Assembly: GCF_020010905.1 (NCBI RefSeq)
Contig: NZ_JAGJBY010000002.1
Coordinates: forward strand, 1,674,001 to 1,738,000
Direction: 5' to 3'
Source: Streptomyces acidiscabies
Lineage (GTDB): Bacteria; Actinomycetota; Actinomycetes; Streptomycetales; Streptomycetaceae
DNA: 64,000 bases
A model generated the notes under the pieces. The model did no database searches. It worked only from the letters and a program-made list of their open reading frames with translations, and was not told the DNA's origin. Position numbers and translations under genes: made by a program. Shown here one piece after another: positions 41,630 to 50,267 of the stretch. Within the stretch, counting starts at the first letter, position 1; each line of letters begins with the position of its first letter.

Positions 41630-42580
41630 ATGGCCGTCGTCACGATGCGGGAGCTGCTGGAAAGCGGCGTCCACTTCGGTCACCAGACCCGTCGCTGGAA
41701 CCCGAAGATGAAGCGCTTCATCTTCACCGAGCGCAACGGCATCTACATCATCGACCTGCTCCAGTCGCTGTCGTACATCGACCGCGCCTACGAGTTCGTC
41801 AAGGAGACCGTCGCCCACGGCGGCACGGTCATGTTCGTCGGTACGAAGAAGCAGGCGCAGGAAGCGATCGCCGAGCAGGCGACCCGCGTCGGCATGCCGT
41901 ACGTCAACCAGCGCTGGCTGGGCGGCATGCTCACCAACTTCTCGACCGTCTACAAGCGCCTCCAGCGTCTGAAGGAGCTTGAGCTCATCGACTTCGAGGA
42001 CGTCGCCGCGTCCGGTCTGACCAAGAAGGAACTCCTCGTGCTCTCGCGCGAGAAGGCCAAGCTGGAGAAGACCCTCGGTGGTATCCGCGAGATGTCCAAG
42101 GTTCCCAGCGCCGTCTGGATCGTGGACACCAAGAAGGAGCACATCGCGGTCGGTGAGGCGCGCAAGCTGAACATCCCGGTCGTCGCGATCCTCGACACCA
42201 ACTGCGACCCCGACGAGGTCGACTACAAGATCCCGGGCAACGACGACGCGATCCGCTCCGTCACCCTGCTCACCCGCGTCATCGCCGACGCCGTCGCCGA
42301 GGGCCTCATCTCCCGTTCCGGCGTCAACACCGGCGACAAGGGTGACAAGGCCGTCGCCGAGCCGCTCGCCGCCTGGGAGCGCGACCTCCTCGAGGGCGAG
42401 AAGAAGGCCGACGAGGCGCCCGCCGCCGAGGCCCCCGCCGCTGAGACCGAGGCCGCCGAGGCTGAGGCCCCCGCCGCCGAGGAGGCTCCGGTCGCCGAGG
42501 CTCCGGCCGCTGAGGAGGCCCCGGTCGCCGAGGCCGCCGCCGAGGTCGAGGCGCCTGCCGCCGAGGCCGAGCAGGCCTGA
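41630..42580 (+). CDS. rpsB: 30S ribosomal protein S2
   Basis: This 316-residue S2 begins MAVVTMRELLESGVHFGHQ. It has the expected signatures KRFIFTERNGIYIIDLLQ, QRWLGGMLTNF and AVGEARKLNIPVVAILDTN. The last 70 residues are an Ala/Glu/Pro-rich repetitive tail (EEAPVAEAPAAEEAPVAE) typical of actinobacteria. AGGAG precedes ATG 41630 by about eight bases. tsf follows after a hairpin. Confidence 0.97.
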   Translation: MAVVTMRELLESGVHFGHQTRRWNPKMKRFIFTERNGIYIIDLLQSLSYIDRAYEFVKETVAHGGTVMFVGTKKQAQEAIAEQATRVGMPYVNQRWLGGMLTNFSTVYKRLQRLKELELIDFEDVAASGLTKKELLVLSREKAKLEKTLGGIREMSKVPSAVWIVDTKKEHIAVGEARKLNIPVVAILDTNCDPDEVDYKIPGNDDAIRSVTLLTRVIADAVAEGLISRSGVNTGDKGDKAVAEPLAAWERDLLEGEKKADEAPAAEAPAAETEAAEAEAPAAEEAPVAEAPAAEEAPVAEAAAEVEAPAAEAEQA

Positions 42581-42600
42581 TCCGCCACCGTCAGCGTTGA

Positions 42601-42635
42601 CGGCGGGGGCGACGACATCCGAGTCGCCCCCGCCG
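42601..42635 (+). terminator. rpsB-tsf attenuator hairpin
   Basis: A perfect 13-base stem (42601-42613 with 42623-42635) closes a 9-base loop. There is no T run. It lies between rpsB and tsf, so it may partly terminate or stabilise the rpsB message. Confidence 0.75.
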
Positions 42636-42718
42636 TTCACCAGCAGGTTCCGCGCCACCGCTACACGTGGGCCGGGACCGGGTAGATCTTCCAGACTTCG
42701 AGAAAGACTTACAGACTC

Positions 42719-43555
42719 ATGGCGAACTACACCGCCGCCGACGTCAAGAAGCTCCGCGAGCTGACCGGTGCCGGCATGATGGACTGCAAGAAGGCCCTGG
42801 ACGAGGCCGAAGGCAACGTCGAGAAGGCCGTCGAGGCGCTGCGCATCAAGGGCCAGAAGGGCGTCGCCAAGCGCGAGGGCCGCTCCGCCGAGAACGGCGC
42901 CGTGGTCTCGATCATCGCGGAGGACAACTCCACCGGCGTCCTCGTCGAGCTGAAGTGCGAGACCGACTTCGTCGCCAAGGGCGAGAAGTTCCAGGCCGTC
43001 GCCCGCCAGATCGCCGAGCACGTCGCCGCGACCTCCCCGGCCGACCTCGCCACCCTCCTCGGCTCCGAGATCGAGGCCGGCAAGACCGTCCAGGCCTTCG
43101 TCGACGAGGCCAACGCCACCCTCGGCGAGAAGATCGTCCTCGACCGCTTCGCGCAGTACGGCGACGGCTTCGTCTTCGCGTACATGCACCGCACGATGCC
43201 CGACCTGCCCCCGCAGATCGGTGTCCTCGTCGAGCTGGACAAGCCGAACGCCGAGGTCGCCAAGGGCGTCGCCCAGCACATCGCCGCCTTCGCGCCGAAG
43301 TACCTCACCAAGGACGAGGTGCCGGCCGAGCTCGTCGAGTCGGAGCGCCGTATCGCCGAGGAGACCACCCGCGCCGAGGGCAAGCCCGAGGCCGCGATCG
43401 CCAAGATCGTCGAGGGTCGCGTGAACGGCTTCTTCAAGGACGCCACGCTGCTCGGCCAGCCCTACGCGCTGGACAACAAGAAGTCCGTCCAGAAGGTTCT
43501 GGACGAGGCCGGTGTCACCCTGAAGCGCTTCACGCGCATCAAGGTCGGCATCTGA
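42719..43555 (+). CDS. tsf: Elongation factor Ts
   Basis: This 278-residue guanine-nucleotide exchange factor for EF-Tu has the expected N-terminus (VKKLRELTGAGMMDCKKAL) and core signature (CETDFVAKGEKFQAVA). It is complete and of normal length. The upstream gap of 138 bases holds the hairpin. A second hairpin follows the stop. Confidence 0.97.
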   Translation: MANYTAADVKKLRELTGAGMMDCKKALDEAEGNVEKAVEALRIKGQKGVAKREGRSAENGAVVSIIAEDNSTGVLVELKCETDFVAKGEKFQAVARQIAEHVAATSPADLATLLGSEIEAGKTVQAFVDEANATLGEKIVLDRFAQYGDGFVFAYMHRTMPDLPPQIGVLVELDKPNAEVAKGVAQHIAAFAPKYLTKDEVPAELVESERRIAEETTRAEGKPEAAIAKIVEGRVNGFFKDATLLGQPYALDNKKSVQKVLDEAGVTLKRFTRIKVGI

Positions 43556-43571
43556 GTCCGTACCGCGACGA

Positions 43572-43598
43572 GCACCCGATCCCGATAGGGTCGGGTGC
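43572..43598 (+). terminator. Terminator hairpin after tsf
   Basis: GCACCCGATCCC (43572-43583) pairs with GGGTCGGGTGC (43588-43598), with one bulged T. It lies 16 bases past the tsf stop. No T run is seen. Confidence 0.7.
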
Positions 43599-43716
43599 GC
43601 GTGACGGACGACCGCAGATCTGACAAGGAGGCCATTGCCGCGCACGGGTTGCGAACACATCCCACCGGCAGTGGCCTTCTTCGTATGTGCACCACGTGAA
43701 AGAGACGGGATCACCC

Positions 43717-44466
43717 ATGACCCAGAAGAGCGACGACGGCAAGGTACGCGGCCGGTTCATGCTGAAGCTGTCCGGCGAGGCGTTCGCCGGAGGCGGCGGC
43801 CTGGGTGTGGACCCCGACGTGGTGCACAAGATCGCCCGTGAGATCGCCGCCGTCGTCCGCGACGGCGCGCAGATCGCCATCGTGATCGGCGGCGGCAACT
43901 TCTTTAGGGGCGCCGAACTCCAGGTCCGCGGCATGGACCGGGCCCGCTCGGACTACATGGGCATGCTCGGCACCGTCATGAACTGCCTCGCCCTCCAGGA
44001 CTTCCTGGAGAAGGAGGGCATCGACAGCCGCGTACAGACCGCCATCACGATGGGCCAGGTCGCCGAGCCGTACATCCCGCTGCGCGCCGTACGCCACCTG
44101 GAGAAGGGCCGCGTCGTCATCTTCGGCGCGGGCATGGGCATGCCGTACTTCTCCACCGACACCACCGCCGCCCAGCGCGCCCTGGAGATCGACGCCGAGG
44201 CGCTCCTCATGGGCAAGAACGGCGTCGACGGGGTCTACGACTCCGACCCGAAGACCAACCCGGACGCGGTCAAGTTCGACGCGCTCGGCTACGGCGACGT
44301 CATCACCCGCGACCTCAAGGTCGCCGACGCCACCGCCATCACGCTGTGCCGCGACAACAAGCTCCCCATCCTCGTCTTCGAGCTGCTGGCCGAGGGCAAT
44401 ATCGCGCGCGCCGTCAAGGGTGAGAAGATCGGCACTCTGGTGGGTGACCAGGACACCCGGGCCTGA
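43717..44466 (+). CDS. pyrH: UMP kinase
   Basis: This 249-residue amino acid kinase family enzyme makes UDP from UMP. It has RFMLKLSGEAFAGG, IGGGNFFRG, MDRARSDYMGMLGTVMN and NGVDGVYDSDPK. ATG 43717 gives the start MTQKSDDGK; the longer frame adds ten residues that overlap the leader. It is followed by frr after a 118-base gap. Confidence 0.96.
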   Translation: MTQKSDDGKVRGRFMLKLSGEAFAGGGGLGVDPDVVHKIAREIAAVVRDGAQIAIVIGGGNFFRGAELQVRGMDRARSDYMGMLGTVMNCLALQDFLEKEGIDSRVQTAITMGQVAEPYIPLRAVRHLEKGRVVIFGAGMGMPYFSTDTTAAQRALEIDAEALLMGKNGVDGVYDSDPKTNPDAVKFDALGYGDVITRDLKVADATAITLCRDNKLPILVFELLAEGNIARAVKGEKIGTLVGDQDTRA

Positions 44467-44584
44467 CCGGGGGATGGACAATGTCCTGCCGGTCGGGAAC
44501 CGTGCAGGAAGAAGACGCGACGCAGCCGGCCGCCGCCGACAGGTAACCGCAGCCGGGCCTACTCAAGACACGCAGGAGCAAGTG

Positions 44585-45142
44585 GTGATCGAAGAGACCC
44601 TCCTCGAAGCCGAGGAGAAGATGGAGAAGGCCGTCGTGGTCGCCAAGGAGGACTTCGCCGCGATCCGCACCGGCCGTGCGCACCCGGCGATGTTCAACAA
44701 GATCGTCGCCGAGTACTACGGTGCGCCGACGCCGATCAACCAGCTGGCCTCGTTCTCCGTGCCGGAGCCGCGCATGGCCGTCGTCACCCCGTTCGACAAG
44801 ACGGCGCTGCGCAACATCGAGCAGGCGATCCGGGACTCCGACCTCGGGGTGAACCCCAGCAACGACGGCAACATCATCCGCGTCAACTTCCCCGAGCTGA
44901 CCGAGGAGCGGCGCCGCGACTACATCAAGGTCGCGCGCGGCAAGGCCGAGGACTCCCGGGTCTCCATCCGCGCGGTGCGCCGCAAGGCCAAGGACACCCT
45001 GGACAAGCTCGTCAAGGACAAGGAGTCCGGCGAGGACGAGGTCCGCCGTGCGGAGAAGGAACTCGACGACCTGACCTCGAAGTACGTCGCTCAGGTGGAC
45101 GAGCTGCTCAAGCACAAAGAAGCGGAGCTGCTCGAAGTCTGA
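44585..45142 (+). CDS. frr: Ribosome recycling factor
   Basis: This 185-residue factor releases ribosomes after termination. It has the family core AIRTGRAHPAMFNKI, VPEPRMAVVTPFDK, NPSNDGNIIRVNFPELTEERR and the helical tail. GTG 44585 has AGGAG six bases upstream and gives the usual start MIEETLLEAEEKM. The stop TGA shares one base with the cdsA ATG. Confidence 0.96.
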   Translation: MIEETLLEAEEKMEKAVVVAKEDFAAIRTGRAHPAMFNKIVAEYYGAPTPINQLASFSVPEPRMAVVTPFDKTALRNIEQAIRDSDLGVNPSNDGNIIRVNFPELTEERRRDYIKVARGKAEDSRVSIRAVRRKAKDTLDKLVKDKESGEDEVRRAEKELDDLTSKYVAQVDELLKHKEAELLEV

Positions 45143-46245
45143 TGAACGACTCTTCCTGGGGGGCGCCGCCACAGTCCGGGCAGGCCGGGTATTGGGGGGG
45201 CGCTCCGGCGGGTCCCGCGTACGATGCGCCGCAGGCGCAGCAGACTCGCCCCATGCCCATCGTGCCCGACGTACCCGCTCATGGCTCAGGCCAGGATGAC
45301 GACCGGTGGGCCGCCGCAGCGGGCGGTGGTCCCCTGTTCCGCGACGAGACCCCGTCGGCGCAGCCCCCGGCGGCGGTGCCGCAGAAACCGGAGCCCATGG
45401 CCGACGAGCGGCAGCCCGCGCCGCAGAAGAAGAGCGCCGGGCGTGATCTGGGTGCGGCCATAGGGGTCGGCGTCGGGCTCGGGGTGGTGATCGTCGCCTC
45501 GCTGTTCATCGTCAAGGCCGTGTTCGTCGGGGTGATAGCGGTCGCCGTCGTCGTCGGGCTGTGGGAGCTGACGAGCCGGCTCCAGGAACGCAAGGGGATC
45601 AAGGCGCCGCTGGTGCCGCTCGCCGTCGGCGGCGCCGCGATGGTCGTCGCCGGGTACGTACGGGGGCCCGAGGGGGCCTGGGTCGCCATGGCGCTCACGG
45701 CCCTCGCGGTGCTGGTCTGGCGGATGACGGAGCCCCCCGAGGGGTACCTCAAGGACGTCACCGCCGGGGTCTTCGCCGCGTTCTACGTGCCCTTCCTGGC
45801 CACGTTCGTCGCGCTGATGCTCACCGCGGACGACGGTCATCGCCGGGTGCTCGTCTTCCTGGTCCTGACGGTCGTCAGCGACACAGGGGCGTACGCCGTC
45901 GGCTGGCGCTTCGGCAAGCACAAGCTCGCGCCCCGCATCAGCCCCGGCAAGACCCGCGAGGGCCTGTTCGGCGCGATCGCGTTCGCCATGGTCGCCGGTG
46001 CGCTCCTCATGCAGTACGTCATCGAGGACGGCACCTGGTGGCAGGGCCTCCTCCTCGGCCTCGCGGTCGCCGGGAGCGCCACGCTCGGTGACCTCGGCGA
46101 GTCGATGATCAAGCGTGACCTGGGCATCAAGGACATGGGAACCCTGCTGCCGGGCCACGGGGGGATCATGGACCGCCTGGACTCCTTGTTGCCCACGGCG
46201 CCGGTGGTGTGGTCGCTGCTGGTGCTGTTCGTCGGCTCCGGCTGA
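45142..46245 (+). CDS. cdsA: Phosphatidate cytidylyltransferase
   Basis: This 367-residue membrane enzyme makes CDP-diacylglycerol for phospholipid synthesis. The first about 95 residues are a disordered, Pro/Gln-rich cytoplasmic region, longer than in E. coli and typical of actinobacteria. Several membrane segments follow, and the C-terminal signature reads SATLGDLGESMIKRDLGIKD with GHGGIMDRLDSL. ATG 45142 overlaps the frr stop (TGATGA). A hairpin ends the gene. Confidence 0.95.
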   Translation: MNDSSWGAPPQSGQAGYWGGAPAGPAYDAPQAQQTRPMPIVPDVPAHGSGQDDDRWAAAAGGGPLFRDETPSAQPPAAVPQKPEPMADERQPAPQKKSAGRDLGAAIGVGVGLGVVIVASLFIVKAVFVGVIAVAVVVGLWELTSRLQERKGIKAPLVPLAVGGAAMVVAGYVRGPEGAWVAMALTALAVLVWRMTEPPEGYLKDVTAGVFAAFYVPFLATFVALMLTADDGHRRVLVFLVLTVVSDTGAYAVGWRFGKHKLAPRISPGKTREGLFGAIAFAMVAGALLMQYVIEDGTWWQGLLLGLAVAGSATLGDLGESMIKRDLGIKDMGTLLPGHGGIMDRLDSLLPTAPVVWSLLVLFVGSG

Positions 46246-46261
46246 CCTTGTCCGAAGCGCT

Positions 46262-46290
46262 GAGCCCTCGCCCTTCCCGGGCGGGGGCTC
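46262..46290 (+). terminator. Terminator hairpin after cdsA
   Basis: A 12-base stem with one wobble pair (46262-46273 with 46279-46290) lies 17 bases past the cdsA stop, followed by TTCG. It separates cdsA from rlmN. Confidence 0.75.
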
Positions 46291-46347
46291 TTCGCGTGGG
46301 GCGACCGGGCGGCGTACTCGTGGGGATCTGCGACACTGGTGAGTGTT

Positions 46348-47454
46348 ATGCCTAAGCCCGGAGAACTTACATTCGTCGCCCCCCGCGAAGCCAAGAAGCC
46401 GCCGCGGCACCTTGCCGACCTCTCGCCCGCCGAGCGGAAAGAGGTCGTTGCCGAGGTCGGGGAGAAGCCGTTTCGTGCGAAGCAGCTTTCGCAGCACTAC
46501 TTCGCGCGGTACGCGCATGATCCGGCGGAGTGGACCGATATCCCGGCCGGGTCGCGCGGCAAGCTTCAGGAAGCTCTGTTTCCTGAGCTGATGACTGTCG
46601 TGCGGCATCTGTCGACCGATGAGGGCACCACCCGTAAGACGCTGTGGCGGATGTTCGACGGGACGCTCGTCGAGTCCGTGCTGATGCGGTACCCGGACCG
46701 GGTGACCATGTGCATCAGCTCGCAGGCCGGGTGCGGGATGAACTGTCCGTTCTGCGCTACGGGGCAGGCGGGGCTGGACCGGAATCTGTCCACCGCCGAG
46801 ATCGTGCACCAGATCGTGGACGGGATGCGCGCGCTCCGGGACGGGGACGTGCCCGGTGGGCCGGCGCGGCTCTCCAACATCGTCTTCATGGGGATGGGCG
46901 AGCCCCTCGCCAACTACAAGCGCGTCGTCGGTGCCATCCGCGCGCTGACCGATCCCAACCCCGACGGCCTCGGGCTCTCGCAGCGAGGGATCACCGTCTC
47001 GACCGTAGGGCTCGTTCCGGCGATTCATCGGTTCGCCGACGAAGGCTTCAAGTGCCGGCTCGCGATCTCCCTGCATGCGCCTGACGACGAGCTGCGCGAC
47101 ACCCTCGTCCCCGTCAACACCCGCTGGAAGGTCCGCGAGGTGCTGGACGCCGGGTTCGAGTACGTCGAGAAGTCGGGCCGTCGGCTGTCGATCGAGTACG
47201 CGCTGATCCGGGACATCAACGACCAGGCGTGGCGCGGTGACCGGCTCGGGCGGCTGCTGCGGGGGAAGCCCGTGCACGTCAACCTGATCCCGCTCAATCC
47301 GACGCCCGGCTCGAAGTGGACCGCGTCGCGGCCCGAGGACGAGAAGGCGTTCGTGGAGGCCATCGCGTCGCACGGCGTGCCGGTCACCGTCCGGGACACC
47401 CGGGGGCAGGAGATCGACGGGGCGTGTGGACAGCTCGCCGCTACCGAACGGTAA
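46348..47454 (+). CDS. rlmN: Dual-specificity 23S rRNA/tRNA adenine-C2 methyltransferase RlmN
   Basis: This 368-residue radical SAM enzyme methylates A2503 of 23S rRNA and A37 of some tRNAs. The cluster Cys are C129, C133 and C136 in CGMNCPFC. VFMGMGEPLANY and the C-terminal cluster-adjacent GQEIDGACGQL Cys are present. ATG 46348 matches other Streptomyces RlmN; GTG 46339 would add three residues. The gene lies between two regulatory elements: a cdsA terminator and the TPP riboswitch. Confidence 0.96.
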   Translation: MPKPGELTFVAPREAKKPPRHLADLSPAERKEVVAEVGEKPFRAKQLSQHYFARYAHDPAEWTDIPAGSRGKLQEALFPELMTVVRHLSTDEGTTRKTLWRMFDGTLVESVLMRYPDRVTMCISSQAGCGMNCPFCATGQAGLDRNLSTAEIVHQIVDGMRALRDGDVPGGPARLSNIVFMGMGEPLANYKRVVGAIRALTDPNPDGLGLSQRGITVSTVGLVPAIHRFADEGFKCRLAISLHAPDDELRDTLVPVNTRWKVREVLDAGFEYVEKSGRRLSIEYALIRDINDQAWRGDRLGRLLRGKPVHVNLIPLNPTPGSKWTASRPEDEKAFVEAIASHGVPVTVRDTRGQEIDGACGQLAATER

Positions 47455-47478
47455 GCTCGTAGTCGTACAGACATATAT

Positions 47479-47570
47479 CCGACAGGGGAGCGCGACAGCG
47501 CTGAGAGTGCGGTGAGCAGGCCGCAGACCCTCTGAACCTCGCCCAGGTCATTCTGGGTAGGAAGTTCGGT
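47479..47570 (+). promoter_or_regulatory. TPP riboswitch (THI element)
   Basis: The element has the conserved TPP-aptamer pieces in order: ACAGGGGAGC (47482-47491), GCTGAGAG (47500-47507), GACCCTCTGAACCT (47526-47539) and the P4/P5 strand CTGGGTAGGAAG (47553-47564). The 5' CCGA and 3' TCGG ends pair as P1. The AGGAAG near the 3' end (47559-47564) is the best Shine-Dalgarno for the downstream GTG 47578, so ligand binding probably hides it. This predicts control of translation, and it identifies the downstream transporter as thiamine-related. Confidence 0.93.
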
Positions 47571-47577
47571 CATCACC

Positions 47578-48654
47578 GTGAAGAAGTTCGTCGTTGTCGC
47601 CGTGGGTCTCGGCATGGTCGCGCTGTCCGCGTGCGGATCATCCGACAAGTCCGATAGTCAGACCTCGTCTGGCTCCAAGACCGTCACCCTCGTCAGCCAC
47701 AGCTCCTGGGCCGTCTCCAAGCCCGTCCTCGCCGCCTTCGAGAAGGCCTCCGGCTACAAGGTCAAGGTCCTCACGGACGGCGACGCGGGCCAGGCCGTCA
47801 ACAAGGCGATCCTGACGAAGGACAACCCTCAGGGCGACGTCTTCTTCGGCGTCGACAACACCCTCCTGTCCCGCGCCCTCGACAACGGCCTCTTCCAGCC
47901 GTACGAGGCGAAGGGGCTGGCGCAGGTCGGCGAGGAGTATCAGCTCGACGCCGGGAAGCACCGGGTCACGCCCATCGACTACGGCGACATCTGCGTCAAC
48001 TACGACAAGAAGTACTTCGCCGACCACAAGCTCGCGCCGCCGGCGTCGTACGACGATCTGGTCAAGCCCGCGTACAAGAACCTGCTGGTCACCGAGAACG
48101 TCTCCACCTCCTCCCCGGGTCTCGGCTTCCTGCTCGGGACGGCCGCGAAGTACGGCGACGACGGGTGGCAGGACTACTGGAAGAAGCTCAGGGCGAACGG
48201 CGTCGAGGTCGTCGACGGCTGGGACCAGGCGTACAACGAGGCGTTCTCGGGGTCGGCCGGCGGCAAGAAGGCGAAGGGGGACCGGCCGCTCGTCGTGTCG
48301 TACGCCTCCTCCCCGCCCGCCGAGGTGATCTACGCCGACCCGAAGCCGGCCACCGCGCCGACCGGTGTCGTCGACGGGACCTGTTTCCGGCAGATCGAGT
48401 TCGCCGGGCTGCTCAGCAACGCGAAGAACACGGCCGGCGGCAAGGCGCTGATCGACTTCCTGATCGGCCGGGAGTTCCAGCAGGACATGCCGCTGAACAT
48501 GTTCGTGTACCCGGTGCTCCAAGGGGCCGCTGTTCCGGCCGAGTTCACGAAGTTCGGCCCCGCCGCGAAGTCCCCCGAGACGATGGCCCCGGCGAAGATC
48601 GCCGCCGACCGTGACGACTGGGTCAAGACGTGGGCCTCTCTCGTCCTCAAGTAG
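47578..48654 (+). CDS. thiB: Thiamine-type ABC transporter substrate-binding lipoprotein
   Basis: This 358-residue protein has a signal peptide with lipobox (VALSAC), so it is anchored outside the membrane. The mature domain is a periplasmic-binding fold of the ThiB/AfuA group (TVTLVSHSSWAVSKPVL, GDVFFGVDNTLLSRAL, VTPIDYGDICVNYD). The upstream TPP riboswitch fixes thiamine or its phosphates as the likely ligand. GTG 47578 follows the riboswitch by seven bases. The 3' end overlaps the permease start by 25 bases. Confidence 0.92.
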   Translation: MKKFVVVAVGLGMVALSACGSSDKSDSQTSSGSKTVTLVSHSSWAVSKPVLAAFEKASGYKVKVLTDGDAGQAVNKAILTKDNPQGDVFFGVDNTLLSRALDNGLFQPYEAKGLAQVGEEYQLDAGKHRVTPIDYGDICVNYDKKYFADHKLAPPASYDDLVKPAYKNLLVTENVSTSSPGLGFLLGTAAKYGDDGWQDYWKKLRANGVEVVDGWDQAYNEAFSGSAGGKKAKGDRPLVVSYASSPPAEVIYADPKPATAPTGVVDGTCFRQIEFAGLLSNAKNTAGGKALIDFLIGREFQQDMPLNMFVYPVLQGAAVPAEFTKFGPAAKSPETMAPAKIAADRDDWVKTWASLVLK

Positions 48655-50267
48655 TCCGGCTGGGCCTGATGGCCCTGCCGCTCGCGTTCTTCGGGATCTT
48701 CTTCGCCTACCCGGTCGTCGCGATCCTGCTGCGCGGCCTGCACACGGACGGCACCTGGCAGCTCGGCCGGCTGGGGGACGTCCTCGGCCAGTCCGACATC
48801 CGGCACGTCCTGTGGTTCACGACCTGGCAGGCCCTCGCCTCCACCGCGCTGACCCTGCTGATCGCGCTGCCGGGCGCGTACGTCTTCGCCCGCCTCGACT
48901 TCCCCGGCCGCCAGGTGCTGCGCGCGGTCGTCACGGTCCCGTTCGTGCTGCCGACGGTCGTCGTCGGTACGGCGTTCCTGGCGCTCGTCGGGCGCGGCGG
49001 CCTGACCGACGAGCTGTGGGGCGTACGGCTCGACACGACCGTGTGGGCGATCCTGCTGGCGCACGTCTTCTTCAACTACGCGGTCGTCGTCCGGACCGTC
49101 GGCGGGCTCTGGGCCCAGCTCGACCCGCGTCAGGAGGAGGCGGCGCGGGTGCTGGGGGCCTCGCGGCTGCGGGCGTTCCTCAGCGTCTCCCTCCCCGCGC
49201 TCGGACCGGCCGTCGCGGCTGCCGCGCTGATGGTGTTCCTGTTCACGTTCACGTCGTTCGGGGTCGTGCAGATCCTCGGCGGGCCGACGTTCTCGACGCT
49301 GGAGGTCGAGATCTACCGGCAGACGTCCGAGATCTTCGACCTCTCAACGGCCGCTGTCCTCACGGTCGTTCAGTTCGCGGCGGTGGGGGCGATCCTCGCC
49401 GTGCACGCGTGGACCGTACGGCGGCGGGAGACGGCGCTGCGGCTGGTGGACGCGTCGCTGACCGCGCGCAGGCCGCGCGGGGGGCAGTGGGTGCTGCTCG
49501 CCGGCGTGTTGCTCTCCATCGCCGTCCTGCTCGTGCTGCCTCTCGCTGTTCTGGTCCAACGCTCCCTCGGCGGCACGGACTTCGCGTACTACCGGGCGCT
49601 CACCTCCGACGAAGGCAACGTCTTCCTGGTGCCGCCGATCGAGGCGATCGGCAACTCGCTGGAGTACGCGGTCGTCGCGACCGGGATCGCGGTGCTGATC
49701 GGCGGGCTCGCCGCCGCCGCGCTGGCCCGGCGGGACGCGGGGCGGCTGGTGCGGGGGTTCGACGCGCTGCTGATGCTGCCGCTCGGGGTGTCGGCGGTGA
49801 CCGTCGGGTTCGGGTTCCTGATCTCGCTCGACGAACCGCCGCTGGATCTGCGGAGTTCGTGGATTCTCGTGCCGCTGGCGCAGGCGCTCGTGGGGGTGCC
49901 GTTCGTCGTGCGGACGATGCTGCCGGTGCTGCGAGCCGTGGACCAGCGGTTGCGGGAGGCCGCCGCCGTGCTCGGGGCGTCGCCGTGGCGGGTGTGGCGG
50001 GAGGTCGATCTCCCGTTGGTGCGGCGGGCGTTGCTCGTCGCCGCCGGGTTCGCCTTCGCCGTGTCGCTCGGGGAGTTCGGGGCGACCGTGTTCATCGCGC
50101 GGCCCGACAACCCGACGCTGCCCGTCGCCGTGGCGCGGCTGCTGGGGCGGGCCGGGGAGCTCAACTACGGGCAGGCGATGGCCCTTTCGACGATCCTGAT
50201 GCTGGTGTGCGCGGTGGCTCTGCTGGTGCTGGAGCGGCTGCGGACCGAGCGGAGCGGGGAGCTGTAG
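48630..50267 (+). CDS. thiP: Thiamine-type ABC transporter permease (two fused permease domains)
   Basis: This 545-residue membrane protein has about twelve hydrophobic segments in two homologous halves. Each half has an EAA-type loop (EEAARVLGASRLRAFLSVSLP and EAAAVLGASPWRVWREVDLP). This fused form is typical of ThiP. GTG 48630 overlaps thiB by 25 bases, a shift to another frame, and the ATPase starts right after the stop, so the three are translated as one operon. Confidence 0.93.
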   Translation: MGLSRPQVVRLGLMALPLAFFGIFFAYPVVAILLRGLHTDGTWQLGRLGDVLGQSDIRHVLWFTTWQALASTALTLLIALPGAYVFARLDFPGRQVLRAVVTVPFVLPTVVVGTAFLALVGRGGLTDELWGVRLDTTVWAILLAHVFFNYAVVVRTVGGLWAQLDPRQEEAARVLGASRLRAFLSVSLPALGPAVAAAALMVFLFTFTSFGVVQILGGPTFSTLEVEIYRQTSEIFDLSTAAVLTVVQFAAVGAILAVHAWTVRRRETALRLVDASLTARRPRGGQWVLLAGVLLSIAVLLVLPLAVLVQRSLGGTDFAYYRALTSDEGNVFLVPPIEAIGNSLEYAVVATGIAVLIGGLAAAALARRDAGRLVRGFDALLMLPLGVSAVTVGFGFLISLDEPPLDLRSSWILVPLAQALVGVPFVVRTMLPVLRAVDQRLREAAAVLGASPWRVWREVDLPLVRRALLVAAGFAFAVSLGEFGATVFIARPDNPTLPVAVARLLGRAGELNYGQAMALSTILMLVCAVALLVLERLRTERSGEL

